A stretch of 32,640 nucleotides of DNA from Zoogloea sp. GTDB lineage: Bacteria > Pseudomonadota > Gammaproteobacteria > Burkholderiales > Rhodocyclaceae. The notes below the pieces were generated by a model, which worked only from the letters and a program-made list of their open reading frames with translations, was not told where the DNA came from and made no database searches. Shown piece after piece: positions 1-8,774 of the stretch; position 1 is the stretch's first letter; each line of letters opens with the position of its first letter. The DNA is taken from positions 1 through 32,640 of the forward strand of contig WBTZ01000054.1 in the NCBI GenBank assembly GCA_009026175.1, given 5' to 3'. The position numbers and the translations under genes were made by a program.

Positions 1-30
1 GTTGGGAGGGGCTGTGGGAATGACCAGTCT

Positions 31-1068
31 TCAGCGGCTGCGGTTCCGGTAAGCGCCGGGGCTCAGCTGCATCCACAGCCGGAAGGCCCTGCAGAATGCC
101 GCCGTATTGTCGAAGCCGACAAGGGTGGCGATGCTGTCCACCGAGGCCCGGGACTGGGTCAGCAGCTGGACGGCCATATCCCGCCGGAGGTCGTCCCTGA
201 TGCTGCGGAAGCTGCGTCCTTCACGCTCCAGGCGGCGGGTGAGGGTGCGCTTGGCGAGTCCCAGTCTGGCCGCCACCGCATCCGCATCGGCAGACGGGAT
301 CCCGTCGGCCGCCAGGGTCTGGCGGACCCGGGTGCTCAGCAGGCCCGCATGGACGGTAGTGAAGGCCCAGTCCTCGGGCGCCCGGCGCAGAAAAGGCCAC
401 AGCTCCACCCGGGTCCTGCGGAAGCCCGCGCTGCCGTGGCTTGCATCGAGCCAGATGGCGCTGCAGGGGGCGTCGAAGCCCACCGTCCCCGGGTACAGGA
501 AGGCATAGTCCTCCCAGTGCGCGGGCCGGGCAAAGGCGAACTCCACGCCGAGCAGGTCCACCTCGCTGTCGAGCAGCCAGCTGACGATGCCGTGCACCAG
601 CTTGAGCATGAGCTCATGACCGAGGGGGCGGATCTCCAGCCCGGGCTGGCGGGGTGTCAGCACGATGCCGATGCGCGTCGGTTCGCGGGTGAGGACCAGC
701 CGGTAATCATCCAGCAACAGGTTCCAGAACTGCACGAAGCGGTTCAGGGCAATGGCCAGATTGGCCGCGTCCAGCAGGCTCAGCATCATGAACTTGAGGG
801 TCCCGCCCCGGATCGGGCGGGACCACAGACCATGCATCTCGTCGTCCAGGTACGCGGCCACCGCCTTGTAGGCGCCCACGAACTGGCGGCGGGTGATGCG
901 GGAGTCCGGCTCCTGCAGAAAGGCGCCGGGTATCCCGGCCTGCTGCAGCACCTGCCTGGCGGCGGCCTCACCGCCCTGACGCATCACCGGCCCCAGCATG
1001 CCCGTCACGAAGTGCCCCGAGATGGTCAGGGCCAGCGGTGGCGGCGAGGGGGGGCGCGAAGGAGGCAT
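31..1068 (-). CDS. AraC-family transcriptional regulator (arabinose-binding-like N-terminal domain)
   Basis: About 345 residues. The N-terminal two thirds resemble the ligand-sensing domain of the AraC/OruR-like group (helical, with 'LGHELMLKLVHGIVSWLLD' and 'VEFAFARPAHWEDYAFLYPG' stretches). The C-terminal hundred residues form a double helix-turn-helix: 'VAARLGLAKRTLTRRLEREG' followed by 'VDSIATLVGFDNTAAFCRAFRLW' and the terminal 'SPGAYR' signature. The open frame extends upstream to 1155, but that extension is low-complexity and begins with TTG, so I chose the ATG at 1068; no convincing Shine-Dalgarno sequence precedes it. The gene is divergent from the acyl-CoA ligase at 1244, and such pairs usually include a local regulator, so it probably senses a fatty or branched acid and controls the cluster to its right. 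The target and ligand are inferred. Family assignment is secure. Confidence 0.88.
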   Translation of the reverse strand: MPPSRPPSPPPLALTISGHFVTGMLGPVMRQGGEAAARQVLQQAGIPGAFLQEPDSRITRRQFVGAYKAVAAYLDDEMHGLWSRPIRGGTLKFMMLSLLDAANLAIALNRFVQFWNLLLDDYRLVLTREPTRIGIVLTPRQPGLEIRPLGHELMLKLVHGIVSWLLDSEVDLLGVEFAFARPAHWEDYAFLYPGTVGFDAPCSAIWLDASHGSAGFRRTRVELWPFLRRAPEDWAFTTVHAGLLSTRVRQTLAADGIPSADADAVAARLGLAKRTLTRRLEREGRSFRSIRDDLRRDMAVQLLTQSRASVDSIATLVGFDNTAAFCRAFRLWMQLSPGAYRNRSR

Positions 1069-1243
1069 GGCGGTGTCCGGCTGAATGCCCCGATTCTTCC
1101 ATATCTCCGGCTTGCCCGGTGGCGTGTTGCGCATATCCGGTGGCCGTGCCGGCAAAGTGGCCGATGGCGGCTCCGCTACAGTGGGCGCCGTCCGCCGCCA
1201 CCCTCCCGAGCCCGCCCGGCGGCTTCACTGGAGACCCTTCATC

Positions 1244-2911
1244 ATGACCGCGCCCTTTCCGCCCAGGGAGTACGAAGCCGTCGGCGTCGACGGTCTCAGC
1301 AGGACTTCGGCCAACTGGATGCCCCTGGATCCGGTGCATTTCCTCGAGCACGCGGTGCGTTGCCATCCGGACAAGACGGCGGTCATCCACGGCTACCGGC
1401 GGCTGAGCTACCGGCAGTTCCACGAGCGGGTCCGCCGCCTCGCCGCCGCCTTGCAGCAGCATGGCATCTGCCCCGGGGAGACGGTGGCCATCCTGGCACC
1501 GAATGTGCCCGCCATGCTCGAAGCGCACTTTGCCGTTCCCATGCTCGGGGCCATCCTCAATCCCATCAACACCCGGCTGGATGCGGAGACCATCGCCTTC
1601 CACCTGCAGCATGGCGGTGCCCGCCTGCTCCTGGCGGATACGGAGTACGGGGAGACGGTCGCCGCGGCACGGGCGCGCCTGGGCCGGGTCCTGCCGGTGG
1701 TGGATATCGCCGATCTGCCCACCTGTCCGCAGGTCGGCGAGTGGGAGTACGAGGCCATGCTGGCGGCCGCTGACCTGGCGCAATTTGTGCCCCCGGAGCG
1801 GGACGAGTGGCAGGCCGTCAGCCTGCAATACACGTCCGGCACCACGGGTGACCCCAAGGGGGTGGTCTACCATGCCCGGGGCGCCTACCTCAACGCCCTG
1901 TCTAACCTCATCGCCTCGCGGCTGGATGCGGACAGCGTCTACCTGTGGACCCTGCCGATGTTCCACTGCAATGGGTGGACCTACCCCTGGGCGGTGACGG
2001 CCGCCTGCGGCACCCATGTCTGCCTGCGCCAGCTGGACACCGCGGCGGTCTTCCGCCTGATCGCCGAGGAGCAGGTCACCCACATGCATGGGGCGCCGGT
2101 GGTCTTGAACATGCTGATCCACGCCCCGGAGCACCACAAGCGGCGCTTTCAGCACAGCGTGCAGATCGGGGTCGGCGGCGCCGCGCCTCCGTCCACGGTC
2201 ATTGCGGGCATGGCAGCGATGGGTTTCCAGGTGGTGCATCTGTACGGCACCACCGAGTCCTACGGGCCGGCCACGGTCTGTGCCTGGCAGCCGGCCTGGT
2301 CGCGCCTGTCCGGTGAGGCGCAAGCCCGCATGATGGCTCGCCAGGGGGTGCCCATGCTGGCCCAGGGGGCCCTGATGGTGGCGGACCCGGCCACCCTGGA
2401 AGCGGTGCCGCGGGACGGCGAGACCATGGGGGAGGTCATGCTCCGGGGGCACGCCATCATGAAAGGCTATCTCGACAACCCGGGGGCGACCACCAAGGCC
2501 CTGGCGGGGGGCTATTACCACACCGGGGATCTGGCGGTCTGGCATCCCGATGGCTACATCGAGATCCGTGACCGGGCCAAGGACATCATCATCTCGGGTG
2601 GGGAGAACATCTCCTCCCTGGAGGTCGAGGAGGTGCTCTACCGTCATCCGGACGTTCTCGAGGCGGCCGTGGTGGCCGTGACGGATGCGCGCTGGGGGGA
2701 AGTGCCCTGCGCCTTCATCAGCCTGAAGGAGGGGGCCGGCAGGCTGGTGGCCGACGACATCGTGGCCTTCTGCCGGGCCCGCATGGCGCATTTCAAGGCG
2801 CCCCGCCACGTGATCTTCGGCCCCCTCAGCAAGACCGCCACCGGCAAGGTGCAGAAGTACCTGCTGCGCCAGCAGGCCCAGGCCGCGCTGCAAGCCGGAG
2901 CCCGGACATGA
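1244..2911 (+). CDS. AMP-forming acyl-CoA synthetase (medium/long-chain fatty acid type)
   Basis: 555 residues, the usual length for ANL-superfamily ligases, which activate a carboxylic acid to acyl-CoA through an acyl-adenylate. The phosphate-binding loop 'YTSGTTGDPKGV' lies near residue 195, 'LYGTTE' near 335, the hinge motif 'YHTGDLAVWHPDGYIEIRDRAKDIII' near 425-445, 'SGGENISSLEVEEVL' just after it, and the C-terminal catalytic lysine in 'KTATGKVQKY'. 'LPMFHCNGWTYPW' is typical of the AlkK/DmdB-like branch that takes medium-chain or methylthio acids; the exact substrate cannot be read from the sequence. The ATG at 1244 follows a GGAGA ribosome site and the homologous region begins just after it; the frame upstream to 1085 is unlike the family. 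The stop overlaps the next start (ATGA at 2908-2911), implying translational coupling to malonyl-CoA decarboxylase. Confidence 0.92.
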   Translation: MTAPFPPREYEAVGVDGLSRTSANWMPLDPVHFLEHAVRCHPDKTAVIHGYRRLSYRQFHERVRRLAAALQQHGICPGETVAILAPNVPAMLEAHFAVPMLGAILNPINTRLDAETIAFHLQHGGARLLLADTEYGETVAAARARLGRVLPVVDIADLPTCPQVGEWEYEAMLAAADLAQFVPPERDEWQAVSLQYTSGTTGDPKGVVYHARGAYLNALSNLIASRLDADSVYLWTLPMFHCNGWTYPWAVTAACGTHVCLRQLDTAAVFRLIAEEQVTHMHGAPVVLNMLIHAPEHHKRRFQHSVQIGVGGAAPPSTVIAGMAAMGFQVVHLYGTTESYGPATVCAWQPAWSRLSGEAQARMMARQGVPMLAQGALMVADPATLEAVPRDGETMGEVMLRGHAIMKGYLDNPGATTKALAGGYYHTGDLAVWHPDGYIEIRDRAKDIIISGGENISSLEVEEVLYRHPDVLEAAVVAVTDARWGEVPCAFISLKEGAGRLVADDIVAFCRARMAHFKAPRHVIFGPLSKTATGKVQKYLLRQQAQAALQAGART

Positions 2912-4329
2912 TGCCGGGGACGACCAGCCCCCAGCCGGGCAAGGCCCCCGCCAGGATCGGCTTCTGGCGCAGGTTGGTGGGCCTGGCCGCTCCACCCGCC
3001 GGCTCCCGGCGGGCTGTGGGCCGGCGGGCCTGGAGCGGGCTGCGGACTCTGTTGGTGGAGCTGGCGGAGGGCAAGGGCGGCGAGTCCCTGGCCCGGGAGC
3101 GGGTCGCCCGCCTGATCGGCCACTACGCGGCGCTGGACGTGCCCGAGCGGCGGCGCTTCTTCACCCTGCTGGAGGCGGAGTTCGAGGTGGAGGAGGCGCG
3201 GGTCATGGCCTCCATCGAGGCCTACCGGGGGGCGGACGCCCCGGCCCGGGTGCGCAGCCGGGCCCAGCTCCTGCAGAGCCTGGAGAGTCCCCGCCTGCGG
3301 ATCCTGCGCCAGTTCAACCTGGTGCCGGAGGGTGTCCATGCCCTGGTCCGCATGCGCGCCGACCTGCTCCAGCTAGCGCCGGAGGGGGGCTTCGCCGGGC
3401 TCGACCAGGACTTCCTGCGGGTCTTCTCCGCCTGGTTCGACATCGGCTTCCTGGAGCTCAAGCGGATCGGCTGGGGATCCCCCGCCGCCCTGCTGGAAAA
3501 GCTGATCCGCTACGAGGCCGTGCACGAGATCAAGTCCTGGAGCGACCTGCGCAACCGGCTGGATTCGGACCGGCGTTGCTATGCCTTCTTCCATCCCCGC
3601 ATGCCCGACGAGCCCCTCATCTTCGTGGAGGTGGCCCTGGTGCGGAGCCTGGCGGACAACGTCCAGGCCCTGCTGGACGAGCAGGCGCCCACCCTGGACC
3701 CGGCCACGGCGACCACCGCCATCTTCTACTCCATCTCCAATGCCCAAGGGGGCTTGCGCGGAGTGAGCATGGGAGAGTGTCTGATCAAGCGGGTGGTGCA
3801 GTTGCTGCTGCAGGAGTTTCCGCGCCTGCGCCAGTTTGCGACCTTGTCGCCCCTGCCGGGCTTCGGTGCCTGGCTCGACGCCCGCCTGGCCGGTGGTGCG
3901 GGGCCGCGCAAGTGGCCTGCCGCCCTGGCCGCGCAACTGGCCGGGGACGCGCGATCCCCGGCGGACGGCCTGCGCCACCTCCTGCACCGGAGCATCGATG
4001 GCGATGGCCCGGAGGACCCGGCCCTGAAGGCCTGGCTGACCCGGGAGTGCGCGGTCTACCTGCTCCGCGAGAAGAAGCGGGGAGAGCCGCTGGACCCGGT
4101 CGCCCGCTTCCACTTTTCCAATGGAGCCAGCCTGGGGCGCATCAACTGGCTGGCGGATCCATCCCGGCACGGCCTGCAGCAGTCCTGCGGGCTGATGGTG
4201 AACTATCTCTACACCCTGCGCGAGATCGACGCCAATCACCGGGCCTTCGCCGAGACAGGGCAGCTGGCGGCGGCCCCGGAGATCCGCAAGCTCATCGACG
4301 GGGCGGCACGGCCGGCCCGTCCGGCATGA
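2908..4329 (+). CDS. Malonyl-CoA decarboxylase
   Basis: 473 residues. The protein should convert malonyl-CoA (or a methylmalonyl-type ester) to acetyl-CoA and CO2. The C-terminal catalytic domain carries strongly conserved blocks: 'FFHPRMPDEPLIFVEVAL' near 228-244, 'FYSISNAQGGLRGVSMGE' near 273-290, 'TLSPLPGFGAWL' with Ser314, and 'FHFSNGASLGRINWLAD' with His402. Ser314 and His402 align by motif with the Ser/His dyad described for the human enzyme. An all-helical N-terminal region (about 45-200) matches the tetramerising domain. The start lies in an ATGATG that overlaps the ligase stop; either ATG is possible. Beside an acyl-CoA ligase it could decarboxylate malonate activated in the cell or relieve malonyl-CoA during fatty-acid oxidation. 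No mitochondrial or export signal is seen, so it is probably cytoplasmic. Confidence 0.93.
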   Translation: MMPGTTSPQPGKAPARIGFWRRLVGLAAPPAGSRRAVGRRAWSGLRTLLVELAEGKGGESLARERVARLIGHYAALDVPERRRFFTLLEAEFEVEEARVMASIEAYRGADAPARVRSRAQLLQSLESPRLRILRQFNLVPEGVHALVRMRADLLQLAPEGGFAGLDQDFLRVFSAWFDIGFLELKRIGWGSPAALLEKLIRYEAVHEIKSWSDLRNRLDSDRRCYAFFHPRMPDEPLIFVEVALVRSLADNVQALLDEQAPTLDPATATTAIFYSISNAQGGLRGVSMGECLIKRVVQLLLQEFPRLRQFATLSPLPGFGAWLDARLAGGAGPRKWPAALAAQLAGDARSPADGLRHLLHRSIDGDGPEDPALKAWLTRECAVYLLREKKRGEPLDPVARFHFSNGASLGRINWLADPSRHGLQQSCGLMVNYLYTLREIDANHRAFAETGQLAAAPEIRKLIDGAARPARPA

Positions 4330-4350
4330 ATCACCCATAAAGGAGACACC

Positions 4351-4893
4351 GTGAAGATCGACAAGAACAAGGCCGCCCTGCTGGTGGTGGACATGCAACC
4401 CAAGGTGCTGGCGCTCATCCCCGGGCATCAGGAGACCCTCGAGCAGTGCCTGCGCCTGATCGGCATGTGCCGCGACCTGGAGGTGCCGGTGCAGTTCTCT
4501 TCCCATTATCCGAAGGGCATCGGCCCGGTCAGCCCGGTGCTGCTGGATGCGGTGGCCGCACCGGACGTCGCGGAGAAGTCCTGCTTCTCCTGTGTGGAGG
4601 AGGGCGTCCTGGAGGGCCGCCCGGGCATGGCCCGGGAGCAGTGGATCGTGTGCGGCATCGAGGCCCATGCCTGCGTGATGCTCACGGCCCTCGACGGCGT
4701 GGCAGCCGGCAAGCAGGTCTTCGTGGTGGCAGACGCGATTGCCGCCCGGGGAGAGGCCGACAAGGCCCTGGCCCTGGAGCGGATGCGCGCAGCCGGCGTG
4801 GTGCCGGTGAGCCGCGAGATGGTGTTCTTCGAACTGTTGCGCCGCGCCGGCACCCCCGACTTCAAGGCCTGCAGCCGCAAGTACCTGCAGTGA
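4351..4893 (+). CDS. Isochorismatase-fold cysteine hydrolase (nicotinamidase/YcaC-like)
   Basis: 180 residues with the single Rossmann-like isochorismatase domain. The family's catalytic triad is visible as Asp14 in 'LLVVDMQ', Lys76 in 'AEKSCFSC' and Cys108 in 'GIEAHACVMLTA', the last including the usual cis-peptide region. Family members hydrolyse amides, N-carbamoyl compounds or isochorismate; the residues seen do not identify the substrate. Translation starts at GTG 4351, preceded at good distance by AAAGGAGA. It lies 21 nt after malonyl-CoA decarboxylase and 58 nt before the 3-hydroxyacyl-CoA dehydrogenase, so it is probably cotranscribed, though its connection to acyl-CoA chemistry is unclear. 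Confidence 0.88.
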   Translation: MKIDKNKAALLVVDMQPKVLALIPGHQETLEQCLRLIGMCRDLEVPVQFSSHYPKGIGPVSPVLLDAVAAPDVAEKSCFSCVEEGVLEGRPGMAREQWIVCGIEAHACVMLTALDGVAAGKQVFVVADAIAARGEADKALALERMRAAGVVPVSREMVFFELLRRAGTPDFKACSRKYLQ

Positions 4894-4904
4894 TTTCCCC
4901 TTTC

Positions 4905-4929
4905 CACATGCGTGCGAGGGCCGCATGTG
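4905..4929 (+). other. Intergenic hairpin just upstream of the hbd ribosome site
   Basis: A perfect 8-bp inverted repeat, CACATGCG (4905-4912) and CGCATGTG (4922-4929), has a 9-nt loop. It ends nine bases before the AAGGAG ribosome site of the next gene. There is no T-run, so it is not an ordinary intrinsic terminator. It could be a processing or stability hairpin that sets expression of hbd relative to the upstream genes. The function is speculative. Confidence 0.4.
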
Positions 4930-4951
4930 TTCAACCCAAGGAGCATTCCCT

Positions 4952-5800
4952 ATGAACTACCAACGTATCGGCGTGCTGGGCGCCGGAACCATGGGCAATG
5001 GCATCAGCCAGACCTTTTCCCTGTGCGGGCATGACGTGGTGATGGTGGACCTGAATCCGGCCATTCTCGAGCGCGGCCTGCAGACCATCGGCACCAGCCT
5101 CGACCGCCTGCTCAAGAAGGAGAAGATCACCGCCGCGGACAAGGCCGCCGCCCTGGCCCGCATCGGCACAAGCTGTGATCTGCAGGCGCTGGCCGATTGC
5201 GACCTGATCATCGAGGCGGCCACCGAGTCCCTGGCCCTGAAGCTGGATCTCTTCGCCAGACTGGATGCCCTGGCCCGGCCGGAGACCATCCTGGCCACCA
5301 ATACCTCCTCCATCTCCATCACCCGTCTCGCCGCGGCGACCCATCGCGCCGAGCGGGTGGTGGGCCTGCACTTCTTCAATCCCGTGCCGCTGATGGCCCT
5401 GGTCGAGATCATCCGCGGCCTGCAGACCAGTGATGAGACCTATGGCGCCATGGAGTCCCTCGCCAGGGCCATCGGCAAGACGCCGGTCCAGGTGCGCAAC
5501 AGCCCGGGCTTCGTGGTCAACCGCATGCTGTGCCCGATGATGAACGAGGCCATCTTCGCCCTGGGCGAAGGCCTGGCCTCCGCCCAGGAGATCGACGAAG
5601 CGATGAAGCTGGGCGCCAACCACCCCATTGGCCCGCTGGCCCTGTGCGACATGATCGGCCTGGACGTGGAACTGGCGGTGATGCAGGTCCTGTTCGAATC
5701 CTTCAAGGATTCCAAGTACCGGCCGGCGCCCCTGCTTGTCGAAATGGTCGAGGCGGGCTATCTGGGCCGCAAGACCGGACGGGGCTTCTTCCAGTACTGA
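4952..5800 (+). CDS. hbd: 3-hydroxybutyryl-CoA dehydrogenase
   Basis: 282 residues, matching single-domain-pair short 3-hydroxyacyl-CoA dehydrogenases, which interconvert 3-hydroxybutyryl-CoA and acetoacetyl-CoA with NAD(P). The N-terminal Rossmann fold shows 'IGVLGAGTMGNGIS' (6-19) and an acidic residue after the second strand ('MVDLNP'). The catalytic His140 is in 'VVGLHFFNPVPLMALVE', and 'NSPGFVVNRML' opens the C-terminal helical domain, which ends with 'GYLGRKTGRGFFQY'. The ATG at 4952 follows AAGGAG at 4938-4943; an earlier in-frame start at 4925 would lie upstream of this site. It is the last gene of the forward acyl-CoA cluster. Probable roles are butanoate metabolism, polyhydroxybutyrate-linked metabolism or aromatic-acid degradation (PaaH-like); the sequence does not choose among them. 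Confidence 0.92.
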   Translation: MNYQRIGVLGAGTMGNGISQTFSLCGHDVVMVDLNPAILERGLQTIGTSLDRLLKKEKITAADKAAALARIGTSCDLQALADCDLIIEAATESLALKLDLFARLDALARPETILATNTSSISITRLAAATHRAERVVGLHFFNPVPLMALVEIIRGLQTSDETYGAMESLARAIGKTPVQVRNSPGFVVNRMLCPMMNEAIFALGEGLASAQEIDEAMKLGANHPIGPLALCDMIGLDVELAVMQVLFESFKDSKYRPAPLLVEMVEAGYLGRKTGRGFFQY

Positions 5801-5826
5801 CGCTGCAGATCGCGCCCTGAAACGCG

Positions 5827-5848
5827 CTGGGCCCCTTGCGGGGCCCAG
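5827..5848. terminator. Probable bidirectional terminator hairpin between convergent genes
   Basis: A perfect 9-bp stem CTGGGCCCC/GGGGCCCAG with a TTGC loop lies in the 70-nt gap between hbd (ending at 5800) and the convergent acetyltransferase fusion (ending at 5871). There is no U-tract on either strand, so the call rests on stem strength and position. Confidence 0.55.
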
Positions 5849-5870
5849 GAGCATCACTGCGCGGCTGGCC

Positions 5871-8558
5871 TCAGCCCTGCAGCATCAGCGCGCCATGCTT
5901 GATGGTGTTGTCTTCCGGATCGTTGGTGAGCACGAAACCGAGGCTCTGCACGAACTTGAGCATGCGGTCATTGTTAGACAGGAAGATGCCGGTCATGGCG
6001 TGCAGGCCGCGGTTGCGGGCGGTCTCGATGAGCACGCCCATCAGGCGGCGGGCCAGGCCGCGGTGCTGCCAGTCCTCGGCCACCACGATGGCGAACTCAC
6101 AGGTCTCGCCGTCCGGATTCACCGCGTAGCGGGCCACCCCGATCTCCACCTCGGCACCGTTCTCCTCGATGGTGGCCACGAAGGCCATCTCTCGGTCGTA
6201 GTCGATCTGGGTGAGGCGGGCGACCATCGCCGGCGGCAGCTCGCGCATGGTGTTCATGAAACGCAGGTACTTGGTCTCGGGCGACAGCTTGCGCACGAAC
6301 TCCACCTCGAGCTCCGCATCTTCCGGCTTGATCGGCCGCACCGTGATCTCGCCCTCGGGCATGGAGATCCGGGTGATGAGGTGGGACGGGTAGGGGTGGA
6401 TCGCCATGTGGTCATAGCGGTCCGCCGTGGGGGCGATGTTGTCCACCACGATGCGGGCATCCACCGCCACCGCGCCGTTCTCGTCCACGATCAGGGGGTT
6501 GATGTCCATTTCGCGGATCCACGGCAGCTCGCAGACCATTTCGGAGATGCGCAGCAGCACGAACTCCAGCGACTCCATGTTGATCGGCGGCATGTTGCGG
6601 TACTCGCCGAGCAGGGTCGAGATGCGGGTGGACTTGATGAGGTCCTGCACCAGGTAGTTGTTGAGCGGCGGCAGGGCCACCGCGCGGTCTTTCTGGATCT
6701 CCACGTGGGCGCCACCCTCACCGAAGGTGATCACCGGGCCGAACACCGGGTCGCGGAAGGCGCCGACCATCAGCTCGCGGCCGTAGGGCTTGATCACCAT
6801 CGGCTCGATGGCCACGCCGTTGATGATGGCGTCCGGGCGCTTCTTCTTCACCTCTTCCAGGATCTCCTGGTAGGCCGAGCGCACCGCGGCCAGCCCACGC
6901 AGGTTGAGGCGCACGCCACCCAGTTCGGCCTTGTGGGTGATGGAGGGCGAGTCGATCTTCATCGCCACCGGCAGGCCGAGCTCTTCGGCCAGCACCATGG
7001 CCTCGGTGGCGGAGCGGGCCACCACGGTCTGGGCGATGGGGATGCGGAAGGCCGCCAGCAGGGCCTTGGACTCCATCTCGTTGAGGTTCTTGCGGCGCTC
7101 GGAGAGGGCGGTCTCGATGACCAGCCGGGCGCTTTCGACGGATGGCGGGTTGAGGTCGGAGGAGAGGGAGCTGGGGGTCTGCACCAGCAGCTTCTGGTTG
7201 CGGTAGTAGGCCGAGATGTGGCCGAACAGCTCCACCGCCGGCTCCGGCGTGCGGAAGGTGGGGATGCCGGCGGCCTCGAAGCGCTTGCGGCCCTCGCGCA
7301 CCTGTTGCTCGCCCATCCAGCAGGTGAACACCGGCTTGTCGGCGGAGCGCTCGATCTCGACGATGCGCTCGGCCACCTCGGTGGGGCGGGCCATGGCCTG
7401 GGGCGTGAGGATGGTCAGCACGCCTTCCACGTTCTCGTCGGACAGCACGATGTCGAGGGTCTTGGCGTAACGGTCGGGGTCGGCGTCGCCGATGATGTCG
7501 ATCGGATTGCAGTGGGACCAATTGGCCGGCAGCACTTCGTTGAGCTTGGCCACCGTGGCGTCGGTCAGCTTGGCCATCGGGATGCGCAGGTCGGCGGCCC
7601 GGTCGGCAGCCATCACGCCCGGCCCGCCGCCGTTGGTGATGACGGCCAGGCGGTTGCCGCGGGGGCGGAAGTGCGAGAAGAGGGCGTTCGCCGCGGCGAA
7701 CAGCTGACCCATGTTGTAGAGACGGATCACCCCGGCGCGGCGCAGGGCGGCGTCGAACACCGCATCCTCGCCGACCATCGCGCCCGAGTGCAGCAGGGCC
7801 GCCTGGGAGCCGGCCGGATGGCGGCCCACCTTGATCAGCAGCACCGGCTTGACCCGGGCCGCGGCGCGCAGCGCGCTGACGAAGCGGCGGGCGTCCTTGA
7901 TGCCCTCCACGTACAGGAAGATGCTCTCGGTGCGGGAGTCCGACACCATGTATTCGAGGACCTCGCCGAAGTCGATGTCCACCGAGGTGCCCAGCGACAC
8001 CACCGACGAGAAGCCCACGTTGTTGGGGCGGGCCCAGTCGAGGATGGCCGAACAGAGCGCGCCGGACTGCGAGATCAGGCCGATGGAGCCCTTGATCGCG
8101 CCGCCGTCGGCGAAGCTGGCGTTGAGGCCCAGCTCCGGGCGCAGCACGCCCAGGCAGTTGGGGCCGAGCAGGCGGATGCGGTGGCGGCGGGCGTTCTCGA
8201 AGGTGTTCTTCTCGAGCATGCGGCCGCGCGGGCCCGAATCCGAGAAGCCCGAGGGCAGCACGATGACCGACTTGGTGCCGGCCCGGCCACAGGCGTCGAC
8301 GATCGCCGGCACCCGGTCGGCCTTGGTGGTGATCACGGCCAGGTCGAGGCGCTGGGGGATGTCCTCGACGCTCTTGTAACAGGGCACCCCGAGCACGCTT
8401 TCGTACTTGGGATTGACGGCGAACAGCTTGCCCTTGAACCCGGCCTCCAGCATGTTGCGGACCAGGATGTTGCCGAGGGCCAACTCCCGTTCGCTGGCGC
8501 CGACGATGGCAACCGAGCGGGGCTCGAAGAGGGGGGTGAGGTAATGCTGTTCGTTCAT
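5871..8558 (-). CDS. Fused NDP-forming acyl-CoA synthetase / GNAT acetyltransferase (Pat-type protein)
   Basis: 895 residues in the order: CoA-binding domain (about 8-110, 'PRSVAIVGASERELALGNI'), two succinyl-CoA-ligase-like domains (about 130-460, including 'LLIKVGRHPAG' and 'LLHSGAMVGEDAVFDAALRRAG' with the conserved His), an ATP-grasp domain (about 500-720, 'VAMKIDSPSITHKAELGGV'), and a GNAT domain from about 733, with acetyl-CoA motif A in 'VVAEDWQHRGLARRLMG'. This is the architecture of Pat/PatZ/Pka protein lysine acetyltransferases, in which the synthetase part is usually a regulatory or ligand-sensing module. The conserved His is retained here, so some acyl-CoA synthetase activity cannot be excluded. 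The likely role is acetylation of AMP-forming acyl-CoA synthetases, and the ligase at 1244 would be a plausible target. The start codon has a weak ribosome site. Confidence 0.9.
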   Translation of the reverse strand: MNEQHYLTPLFEPRSVAIVGASERELALGNILVRNMLEAGFKGKLFAVNPKYESVLGVPCYKSVEDIPQRLDLAVITTKADRVPAIVDACGRAGTKSVIVLPSGFSDSGPRGRMLEKNTFENARRHRIRLLGPNCLGVLRPELGLNASFADGGAIKGSIGLISQSGALCSAILDWARPNNVGFSSVVSLGTSVDIDFGEVLEYMVSDSRTESIFLYVEGIKDARRFVSALRAAARVKPVLLIKVGRHPAGSQAALLHSGAMVGEDAVFDAALRRAGVIRLYNMGQLFAAANALFSHFRPRGNRLAVITNGGGPGVMAADRAADLRIPMAKLTDATVAKLNEVLPANWSHCNPIDIIGDADPDRYAKTLDIVLSDENVEGVLTILTPQAMARPTEVAERIVEIERSADKPVFTCWMGEQQVREGRKRFEAAGIPTFRTPEPAVELFGHISAYYRNQKLLVQTPSSLSSDLNPPSVESARLVIETALSERRKNLNEMESKALLAAFRIPIAQTVVARSATEAMVLAEELGLPVAMKIDSPSITHKAELGGVRLNLRGLAAVRSAYQEILEEVKKKRPDAIINGVAIEPMVIKPYGRELMVGAFRDPVFGPVITFGEGGAHVEIQKDRAVALPPLNNYLVQDLIKSTRISTLLGEYRNMPPINMESLEFVLLRISEMVCELPWIREMDINPLIVDENGAVAVDARIVVDNIAPTADRYDHMAIHPYPSHLITRISMPEGEITVRPIKPEDAELEVEFVRKLSPETKYLRFMNTMRELPPAMVARLTQIDYDREMAFVATIEENGAEVEIGVARYAVNPDGETCEFAIVVAEDWQHRGLARRLMGVLIETARNRGLHAMTGIFLSNNDRMLKFVQSLGFVLTNDPEDNTIKHGALMLQG

Positions 8559-8709
8559 GATGGTTGCTCGCGGTCGCGCTGGTGTGCGGCTATTGTGCTG
8601 CCGTTTTCACAGGGTCGGGTTTCCTTTTGGGGTCGCCCGGATTCTACTCCCCGATGCCGTTCCCTGTATTAGGGAAAGCCGCCGTCTATTGCGTCGCACA
8701 ATGCGCCTT

Positions 8710-8723
8710 GTGACATATATCAA
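8710..8723 (-). promoter_or_regulatory. Candidate FNR/ANR-type operator upstream of the acetyltransferase fusion
   Basis: GTGAC-ATAT-ATCAA matches 8 of the 10 specified positions of the FNR/ANR consensus TTGAT-N4-ATCAA, with a perfect right half. It lies in the 216-bp gap between the histidine kinase gene and the acetyltransferase fusion, centred about 158 bp upstream of the latter's ATG. A weak -10-like CAATAG occurs roughly 28 bp closer to the gene. A CRP-like reading (TGTGA-N6-TCAAG) is also possible. The rest of the gap shows no other clear signal. Confidence 0.35.
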
Positions 8724-8774
8724 GGCTTCCGATTCAATGTGTTGCGCGGCAGCAACGGAGCGGGGCGGAATGGC

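Noticed and set aside
968-2995. A 675-residue reverse open frame opposite the acyl-CoA ligase
   Set aside because: It is antisense to a gene with all ANL motifs and has low-complexity His/Gly/Arg-rich translation.
5736-8672. A 978-residue forward open frame opposite the acetyltransferase fusion
   Set aside because: It is the antisense shadow of a clearly recognised GC-rich gene. Its translation is His/Gly/Ala/Asp-rich with no domain.
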